NCBI GenBank assembly: GCA_964508185.1
Contig: CAZDSS010000030.1
Span: forward strand, 1 to 25,948
Source: CAZDSS01 sp964508185
Lineage (GTDB): Bacteria; Pseudomonadota; Alphaproteobacteria; Sphingomonadales; Govanellaceae
Reading direction: 5' to 3'
DNA: 25,948 nucleotides
A model generated the notes under the pieces. The model ran no database searches. It was given only the letters and a program-made list of their open reading frames with translations, and had not been told where the DNA came from. Shown here piece after piece: positions 21,127 through 25,948 of this stretch. Position 1 is the stretch's first letter, and every line of letters begins with the position of its first letter. Both the position numbers and the translations under genes were made by a program.

Positions 21127-21777
21127 CTAGGGGGCGGGCTCGGCGTCGGGCTGGTTTTCGGGCCGCGCCGCCTCAAACGCGGGCAGCTTGGCGCAGGCCG
21201 CATCCACCGCCTGAAGCCGGGGATAGGGGCCAAGATCGCATTTGAAGCGGCGGGCGTTGTAGAGCTGCGGCACGAGGACGAGATCGGCCATGGTGACCTG
21301 ATCGCCGCAAAGATAGGGGCCCTTCGGGTCCGCCTGCGCCTCGAGGGCCGCAAGACCCTCCGTCAGCCAATGCCGGTACCAGCTATCGACAGCGGCCTGA
21401 TCATGCCCTAAGACAGCCTTCAGGTACTGCAGTACCCGAAGATTGTTGAGGGGGTGGATATCACATGCGATCGAAAGGGACAGCGCCCGCACGCGCGCGC
21501 GGGCCAGGGGATCGGCCGGCAACAGGCGCGGCTCGGGCAGCACCTCGTCAAGATATTCGATGATCGCCAGCGACTGGGTCAGGGCCGCGCCGTCATCCAG
21601 CATGAGGACCGGCACGAGCTTCTGGGGGTTCAGCAGGCGGAAGCTTTCCTGCCGCTGCTGCCCGCCGTCCTTCACGAGATGAACGGCCACCGATTCGTAG
21701 GCGACGCCCTTGAGATTGAGGGCGATCCGCACCCTATAGGCGGCCGAGCTGCGCCAGTACCCGTAAAGTCTGAACAT
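21127..21777 (-). CDS. maiA: Maleylacetoacetate isomerase (zeta-class GST)
   Basis: A 216-residue zeta-class GST that isomerises maleylacetoacetate to fumarylacetoacetate with glutathione in tyrosine/homogentisate breakdown. The diagnostic active-site motif is YWRSSAAYRVRIALNLKG near the N-terminus, followed by the LNPQKLVPVLMLDDG cis-proline region and QSLAIIEYLDE. In the helical domain, HPLNNLRVLQYL is also typical. The start at ATG 21775-21777 is chosen because family similarity begins there and GGGGAGA lies ten bases upstream; the upstream in-frame start 9 codons earlier adds unrelated sequence. No hmgA or fahA lies in this window. The tail (PENQPDAEPAP) is longer than usual. Confidence 0.92.
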   Translation of the reverse strand: MFRLYGYWRSSAAYRVRIALNLKGVAYESVAVHLVKDGGQQRQESFRLLNPQKLVPVLMLDDGAALTQSLAIIEYLDEVLPEPRLLPADPLARARVRALSLSIACDIHPLNNLRVLQYLKAVLGHDQAAVDSWYRHWLTEGLAALEAQADPKGPYLCGDQVTMADLVLVPQLYNARRFKCDLGPYPRLQAVDAACAKLPAFEAARPENQPDAEPAP

Positions 21778-21857
21778 CGCGGCGCTTTCTCCCCGTCGTT
21801 GCACCCGGACCAGAAATAACGGAGGCCATGTGGAAAATCAACGCGGCTGCTTCCGGG

Positions 21858-21872
21858 TTAACAGATCGTTAG
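21858..21872 (+). promoter_or_regulatory. CtrA-like site upstream of the PilZ gene
   Basis: TTAA (21858-21861), seven bases, then TTAG (21869-21872) matches the CtrA consensus TTAA-N7-TTAA at 7 of 8 positions. It lies about 44 bases before the PilZ start, a typical promoter position. Presence of CtrA in this genome is expected for the clade but not shown here. Confidence 0.45.
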
Positions 21873-21915
21873 GCCAACCGGCAATAAACTGACCTCTGAT
21901 CTCAAGGAGGGTTTG

Positions 21916-22290
21916 ATGGCAAGACAGAGCAGCGTCTCCGCTCAAGAAGAGACGACGAAAGGTGGGAAGGGGCCCGAACGGACCCAGCGGCGCCGTTTCG
22001 CGCGCATCGCGGCCAACCAGCTGGCCGTGGCGGAATGCGGCGAACGCTATTACACCGTGAAGCTCATCGATCTTTCGTCGAACGGGGCGCGGATCGAGGT
22101 CAGCGGCAATTTCGACCTGCCCACCATGACCCATCTCATCATCCCCGATATCGGCGGCCGCCTGCGCTGCGAGCGCGTGTGGCAGGACGGCAATACGGTG
22201 GGACTGCGTTTCCTTGAGAAGCCCTACGAGGTCTCCCAGAAGATGGCGGCCTCCGTGCGCCGCCTGATGGTGCCGCTCCCGGTCGAATAG
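21916..22290 (+). CDS. PilZ domain protein (c-di-GMP receptor)
   Basis: A 124-residue single-domain PilZ protein. The c-di-GMP-binding elements are intact: an RxxxR motif (Arg26-Arg30 in TQRRRFAR) and the D/NxSxxG motif DLSSNG (52-57). The first 20 residues are polar and probably flexible. The start at ATG 21916 is fixed by AAGGAGG (21904-21910) five bases upstream. Such proteins act as cytoplasmic c-di-GMP sensors controlling motility, flagella or polysaccharide, and the GGDEF protein nearby could supply the signal. A CtrA-like site lies upstream, which would tie it to the cell cycle. Confidence 0.93.
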   Translation: MARQSSVSAQEETTKGGKGPERTQRRRFARIAANQLAVAECGERYYTVKLIDLSSNGARIEVSGNFDLPTMTHLIIPDIGGRLRCERVWQDGNTVGLRFLEKPYEVSQKMAASVRRLMVPLPVE

Positions 22291-22334
22291 GCTGTTCCCG
22301 GGCCGCTCGGGACCCGATCCGGTGCCCGCCCCCT

Positions 22335-22362
22335 TTGCGGCGGCGGGGAAGCAGGCTACAAT
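22335..22362 (+). promoter_or_regulatory. Promoter upstream of the DUF3775 gene
   Basis: TTGCGG (22335-22340), a 16-bp spacer and TACAAT (22357-22362). The -10 context GGCTACAATC is close to the alphaproteobacterial GCTANAWC consensus. The start codon follows 27 bases later. Confidence 0.65.
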
Positions 22363-22388
22363 CATCTGGCCCGCGGGGGATCGGCGTC

Positions 22389-22823
22389 ATGCGGGACCAT
22401 ATGATGGCCAGACTGAGCGTCAATCCGGACCAGGTCAGCTATGTGATCGCCCTCGCCCGGGAGATCCAGAACGCCCTCCCCTCCCTCGAAAGCTTCGAGG
22501 ACGGCGACGCCCATGTGGGCGGCGCGGAGCAGCAACTGGCGCGGGAGCCCATCTACAAGGGCAGCTTCCACGAACTCAACGGCAGCTATCAGGAGCTTGC
22601 GGGCTATCTCGCGACGCTCGACGAGGACGAGCTCACGTCGCTCCTCGCCCTGTTCTGGATCGGCCGCGGCACGTTCGAGCCGGACGAGCTGACGAGCGCC
22701 CTCGATGAGGCGCGGGCCGTCGGCACCCGCCGCATCCCCGACTATCTCATGGCCCAGAACCTGATGGCCGAGCATCTCGAGGAAGGGCTCGTGGCCCTGG
22801 GCCTCACGCCCGAGGAACTCTGA
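22389..22823 (+). CDS. DUF3775 family protein
   Basis: A 144-residue acidic protein of unknown function, assigned from memory to DUF3775 (PF12616). Visible pattern: MARLSVNPDQVSYVIALARE near the N-terminus, then GYLATLDEDELTSLLALFWIGRG and a C-terminal helix ending HLEEGLVALGL. The family is small and helical, common in alphaproteobacteria, with no known activity. ATG 22389 has GGGGGA eight bases upstream; ATG 22401 is an alternative. A promoter is readable just upstream. It converges on the alcohol dehydrogenase gene with 4 bp between stops and no visible terminator. Confidence 0.75.
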   Translation: MRDHMMARLSVNPDQVSYVIALAREIQNALPSLESFEDGDAHVGGAEQQLAREPIYKGSFHELNGSYQELAGYLATLDEDELTSLLALFWIGRGTFEPDELTSALDEARAVGTRRIPDYLMAQNLMAEHLEEGLVALGLTPEEL

Positions 22824-22827
22824 CCCT

Positions 22828-23823
22828 TCACGGCACCAGCACCGCCGCGCCCTGAAGCCTGCCGTTTCGCAGATCGTCGAGGGCGCGGTTCGCATCCTGC
22901 AGGGCATAGACGGTGGTCTCCGTCCGCACCGGCACATGGGGCGCGACCGCGAGAAACTCGATGCCGTCCTGCCGGGTGAGATTGGCGACCGACGCCACCT
23001 CCCGCTCGCCCCACAGGATGTCGTAGGGGAAGGCCGGAATGTCGCTCATATGGATGCCGGCGCAGACGACGCGGCCACCCTTGCGCACGGCGCGGAGCGC
23101 CGCGGGGACGAGCGGGCCCACCGGCGCAAAGATGATGGCGGCGTCCAGCGGCGCGGGCGGAAGATCGGTCGACGCCCCGGCCCAGACCGCCCCGAGCTTG
23201 CGCGCGAATTCTTGGGATTCGCTGTCGCCTGCGCGGGTGAAGGCATAGACCTCCCGCCCCTGATGGACCGCAACCTGGGCGATGATATGGGCCGCCGCGC
23301 CGAAGCCGTAGATGCCGAGCCGCCGCCCCTCCCCCGCCCTGGCATAGGCGCGGTAGCCGATGAGCCCGGCGCAGAGGAGCGGCGCCGCCGCCACATCGTC
23401 GTATGAATCGGGCAGCGGAAAGCAGTAGCGGGCGTCCGCCACCATGTATTCGGCGAAGCCGCCGTCCCGGCCGTAGCCCGTGAAGACCGGCCGGTCGCAG
23501 AGATTTTCCGCCCCCATGCGGCAATATTCGCATTCCCCGCAGCTCTTGCCGAGCCAGGGCACGCCGAGGCGTGATCCGGGCGCGATGCCGGCCACGTCCT
23601 CGCCGAGCGCATCCACCACGCCCACCACCTCGTGCCCCGGAATGACGGGAAGCTTCACGGGCGGAAGATCGCCGTCCACCACATGAAGATCGGTGCGGCA
23701 GACGGCGCAGGCCGCAATGCGGATCCGGACCTCGCCGGGGCCCGGCTGCGGCAGCGGCAGCTCGCGGAGGACGAGCGGTCCGCCGACGGTTTCAAGACAC
23801 ATTGCGCGCATCGTTCGGGCCAC
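22828..23823 (-). CDS. Zinc-dependent alcohol dehydrogenase family protein
   Basis: A 331-residue medium-chain zinc dehydrogenase, close to the TIGR02822-type subgroup by its VCRTDLHVVDGDLP and PGHEVVGVV segments. Catalytic zinc ligands are Cys42, His64 and Cys151. The structural zinc site is complete (Cys95, 98, 101, 109 in CGECEYCRMGAENLC). The Rossmann glycine loop reads GFGAAAH instead of GxGxxG, as seen in this subgroup. It probably oxidises alcohols or reduces aldehydes with NAD(P). Start ATG 23821-23823 begins MARTMRAMCLE. It follows cardiolipin synthase on the same strand with a 12-bp gap, so the two may be co-transcribed, without an evident functional link. Confidence 0.9.
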   Translation of the reverse strand: MARTMRAMCLETVGGPLVLRELPLPQPGPGEVRIRIAACAVCRTDLHVVDGDLPPVKLPVIPGHEVVGVVDALGEDVAGIAPGSRLGVPWLGKSCGECEYCRMGAENLCDRPVFTGYGRDGGFAEYMVADARYCFPLPDSYDDVAAAPLLCAGLIGYRAYARAGEGRRLGIYGFGAAAHIIAQVAVHQGREVYAFTRAGDSESQEFARKLGAVWAGASTDLPPAPLDAAIIFAPVGPLVPAALRAVRKGGRVVCAGIHMSDIPAFPYDILWGEREVASVANLTRQDGIEFLAVAPHVPVRTETTVYALQDANRALDDLRNGRLQGAAVLVP

Positions 23824-23835
23824 GGGATGCTCTCC

Positions 23836-25257
23836 TTATAGATAGGGCGAGATGAGGCGCGCCATGCCGTCGCGAAGCTTCGCCCATCTTGATCGCGCCT
23901 GCAGCTGCTCGAGCGTCAGGGGCGTCGAGCGGGCGATCTTGTGATCGACGATCCGGGCGAGCTGACGCGCGAGATCCGCGCCGTAGCATTCCAGATTGAA
24001 CTCGAAATTGAGGAACAGGCTCCGCGGATCCCAGTTGGCGGAACCGATGAAGGCCCAGCAATCGTCCACCACGAACAGCTTGCTGTGGTCGAACGGCGCG
24101 GGCGAGCACCAGACCCGGCAGCCGCGCCGGATGACGAGATCGAGCTGGGCGCGGGACGCCCATTCCACCAGCCGCAGATTGCCCCGGGCGGGAATCACGA
24201 TGTCCACGGGAATCCCCCGCATGGCGGCTAGATTGAGGGCGGTGATCATCACATCATCCGGCAGGAAATAGGGCGTGACGATGCGCACCGATTGCCGCGC
24301 GGCGGCGAGCGCCGCCGTCATGACGAAGCGCAGCTTCTCGAAATCCTCGTCCGGCCCTCCGGGCACGCCCCGGGCATGGGCGTCGCCAACGGGCTCGAGC
24401 TTCGGAAACCATTTGTCGCCGCTCAGGGTCTCGCCCGTGGTGAAGGCCCAGTCGTCGGCGAAGACGCGGGCGAGATGCTCCACCACCGGGCCTTCCACCT
24501 TGAACTGGGTGTCGGCGATGCCGCGGCGCAGGTCATGCTGGCTCTGGTGGCCGTCGCGGATGTTCACGCCGCCGGTGAAGCCGACGCGGCCGTCCACCAC
24601 CATGATCTTCCGGTGGCAGCGGAGATTGAGATAGCTCATGCGCCACGGGATGAAGGAGTGAAGGAATTCCTCCGCCCTGACGCCGTGGCGGGCAAGCTCG
24701 CTGAAGATGCTGGGGATCGTATAGCGGCTGCCCACGCTGTCGATGAGGACGCGCACCTCGACCCCGCGCCGCACCGCATCCCCCAGGGCTTCCGCGAACA
24801 TGCGCCCCGCCGGGTCGTTGTCGAAGATGTAGGTCGCAAGCCCGATGCTGTGCTCCGCCCCGCGGATCGCCTCGAGCATGGCAGGATAAGCCTCTTCCCC
24901 GTTGATGAGGGGGCGGATGCGATTCCCCGGCAGAAGCGGCAGGCCGGTGACCCGGCCCACCAGGCTCGCAAGCCCCCGGGGCTCGAGATCGGGCGGATCC
25001 GCCGCCTGCGCGTCGAACCGCAGACGCGGCCAGGACGAGCGCAGACGGCTCGCGCGGCGGCGGATGCGATTGATGCCGAAGACGAAATACAGGAGCGTGC
25101 CGAGATAGGGCGACAGCCAGACGACGCCGATCCAGCCGATGGCCGAGCGCAGATTGCCCTTGCGCAGGACGATGATGTGGTAGGAGGCCGCAAGGGAGAC
25201 GGCAAGCGACAGGATGGCTGCGCCATAGGGCCAAAGTTCCGTGACGCTGGCGATCAA
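23836..25257 (-). CDS. cls: Cardiolipin synthase (phospholipase D family)
   Basis: A 473-residue membrane-bound PLD-type cardiolipin synthase that condenses two phosphatidylglycerols to cardiolipin and glycerol. Two N-terminal transmembrane segments (about 10-30 and 40-62, with WIGVVWLSPYLGTLLYFVFG) anchor it. Both HKD catalytic motifs are intact: His215/Lys217/Asp222 in HRKIMVVDGRVGFTGG and His391/Lys393/Asp398 in HSKLFVVDDCWAFIGSANWD. Length fits ClsA-type enzymes (about 480). The start is a TTG at 25255-25257; no in-frame ATG occurs before the first membrane helix, and GGGGA lies about 11 bases upstream. An earlier non-standard start cannot be excluded. It is divergent from gcdH. Confidence 0.94.
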   Translation of the reverse strand: MIASVTELWPYGAAILSLAVSLAASYHIIVLRKGNLRSAIGWIGVVWLSPYLGTLLYFVFGINRIRRRASRLRSSWPRLRFDAQAADPPDLEPRGLASLVGRVTGLPLLPGNRIRPLINGEEAYPAMLEAIRGAEHSIGLATYIFDNDPAGRMFAEALGDAVRRGVEVRVLIDSVGSRYTIPSIFSELARHGVRAEEFLHSFIPWRMSYLNLRCHRKIMVVDGRVGFTGGVNIRDGHQSQHDLRRGIADTQFKVEGPVVEHLARVFADDWAFTTGETLSGDKWFPKLEPVGDAHARGVPGGPDEDFEKLRFVMTAALAAARQSVRIVTPYFLPDDVMITALNLAAMRGIPVDIVIPARGNLRLVEWASRAQLDLVIRRGCRVWCSPAPFDHSKLFVVDDCWAFIGSANWDPRSLFLNFEFNLECYGADLARQLARIVDHKIARSTPLTLEQLQARSRWAKLRDGMARLISPYL

Positions 25258-25365
25258 GCTTCGTCCAATCCCCGTTCAACCGGCAAACCGAATGCACAAA
25301 CGCTAGTGAATGTCGGGTTTTGGGGCAAGCCTTCGGGACGGCTGGCGCGGCTGACGCAAAAAATC

Positions 25366-25394
25366 TTGGCAGGGGCGGACGCCGCCGATATGAT
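25366..25394 (+). promoter_or_regulatory. Near-consensus promoter of gcdH
   Basis: TTGGCA (25366-25371), an exact 17-bp spacer and TATGAT (25389-25394), each one mismatch from the sigma-70 consensus. The gcdH start follows about 46 bases later. An AT-rich palindrome overlaps the -10 box. Confidence 0.8.
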
Positions 25395-25408
25395 ATAAAC
25401 ATATATCA
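25391..25408. promoter_or_regulatory. TGATAT-N6-ATATCA palindrome over the gcdH -10 region
   Basis: A perfect 6-bp inverted repeat with 6-base spacer in a strongly AT-rich patch that stands out from the GC-rich surroundings. It overlaps the -10 box and probable transcription start, the usual place for a repressor operator. The cognate regulator is not in the window. Confidence 0.6.
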
Positions 25409-25440
25409 ACCAGCCAACCCTGCGGGAATGGAGAGCCAGT

Positions 25441-25948
25441 GTGAGCAAGCCGAGTTTCAATTGGGAAGATCCCTTCGACCTTGACNNNNNNNNNNTGACG
25501 GAAGAGGAGCGCATGGTGCGCGACAGCGCCCGCGACTACTGCCAGGAAAATCTGATGCCGCGGGTGCTCGAGGCCCATCGCCACGAGCGTTTCGACCGCG
25601 AGATCATGACCGAGATGGGATCGCTCGGCCTGCTCGGCGCGACCATCGAGGGCTATGACTGCCCCGGCGTCAACTACGTCTCCTACGGCCTCATCGCCCG
25701 CGAGGTGGAGCGGGTCGATTCCGGCTACCGTTCGGCCATGTCGGTGCAGTCCTCGCTGGTGATGCATCCGATCTACGCCTACGGCACCGAGGAACAGCGC
25801 CAGAAATATCTGCCCAGGCTCGCCCGCGGCGAGTGGGTGGGCTGCTTCGGCCTGACCGAGCCCGACCACGGGTCCGATCCCGGCAGCATGAAGACCCGCG
25901 CCCGCAAGGTGGACGGCGGCTGGCGCCTGCACGGCTCCAAGATGTGGA
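25441..25948 (+). CDS. gcdH: Glutaryl-CoA dehydrogenase, 5' part
   Basis: The first 169 codons of an acyl-CoA dehydrogenase that runs off the right edge. The sequence MSKPSFNWEDPF, TEEERMVRDSARDYCQE, and especially GYDCPGVNYVSYGLIAREVE, RVDSGYRSAMSVQSSLVM and GCFGLTEPDHGSDPGSM match glutaryl-CoA dehydrogenase rather than other acyl-CoA dehydrogenases. GcdH is an FAD enzyme that oxidises and decarboxylates glutaryl-CoA to crotonyl-CoA in lysine/tryptophan breakdown. The start is GTG 25441 with GGAG seven bases upstream. A 10-N gap covers codons 16-19, and the frame as written remains open across it. The catalytic glutamate lies beyond the window. Confidence 0.93.
   Translation, partial: MSKPSFNWEDPFDLDXXXXTEEERMVRDSARDYCQENLMPRVLEAHRHERFDREIMTEMGSLGLLGATIEGYDCPGVNYVSYGLIAREVERVDSGYRSAMSVQSSLVMHPIYAYGTEEQRQKYLPRLARGEWVGCFGLTEPDHGSDPGSMKTRARKVDGGWRLHGSKMW
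25486..25495. other. Ambiguous bases (10 N) within gcdH
   Basis: Ten N inside the N-terminal part of gcdH. As written the frame is preserved. Related GcdH proteins usually have two residues between the LD and LTEEER elements where this leaves three, so the true length may be 7 bases. Confidence 0.95.

Overview
The window is a piece of a very GC-rich (by eye roughly two-thirds G+C) bacterial chromosome, almost certainly from an alphaproteobacterium. Evidence for this is the TrcR/DUF1013 cell-cycle regulator, COQ9, a TIGR02444 protein, two small DUF465 (YdcH-like) proteins, a PilZ protein with a CtrA-like upstream site, and the domain make-up of the neighbours. Order and genus cannot be fixed from the sequence. 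It is a draft assembly: there is a 100-N gap inside a hydantoinase gene and a 10-N gap near the start of gcdH. No rRNA, tRNA, CRISPR array, transposase or phage gene was seen, and no gene-free stretch exceeds 300 bases.

Region 1 (1-12.0 kb) is the accessory and most interesting part. After the 3' end of pntB and a strong terminator, seven minus-strand genes run as one probable catabolic unit. In transcription order they are a short HyuA-type hydantoinase/oxoprolinase ATPase, a DUF917 (S-methylthiohydantoin desulfurase-like) protein, a TonB-dependent outer-membrane receptor, an NCS1 (CodB-like) permease, an Asp/Glu/hydantoin racemase, an acetylpolyamine-amidohydrolase-type zinc deacetylase and a 915-residue MalT/LuxR-type ATPase regulator. 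A second paralogous racemase converges on the regulator from the other side. The set looks like outer-membrane capture, inner-membrane import, racemisation, ring opening and deacylation of a hydantoin-like or other cyclic-amide compound, with its own regulator. The substrate is unknown. The deacetylase has lost two of the three acidic residues that recognise polyamines in the known enzyme. The intergenic region at the head of the operon carries three direct repeats spaced 21-22 bp.

Region 2 (12.2-25.3 kb) is mostly ordinary chromosomal housekeeping in short units: GST-GNAT, rpsU with a structured leader, def-COQ9, purEK, a GGDEF diguanylate cyclase, a DUF465 protein, TIGR02444, ubiX, a 55-residue DUF465 protein, trcR, a short TonB-domain protein, maiA, a PilZ protein, a DUF3775 protein, a zinc alcohol dehydrogenase and cardiolipin synthase. 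Ubiquinone/prenyl-flavin functions (COQ9, ubiX) and c-di-GMP functions (GGDEF, PilZ) each appear twice. Four promoters can be read with some confidence. Three of them share a TTGCG -35 core with a 16-bp spacer.

Region 3 (25.3 kb to the end) is the start of glutaryl-CoA dehydrogenase (gcdH). It lies behind a near-consensus promoter whose -10 box is overlapped by an AT-rich palindrome, a likely operator.
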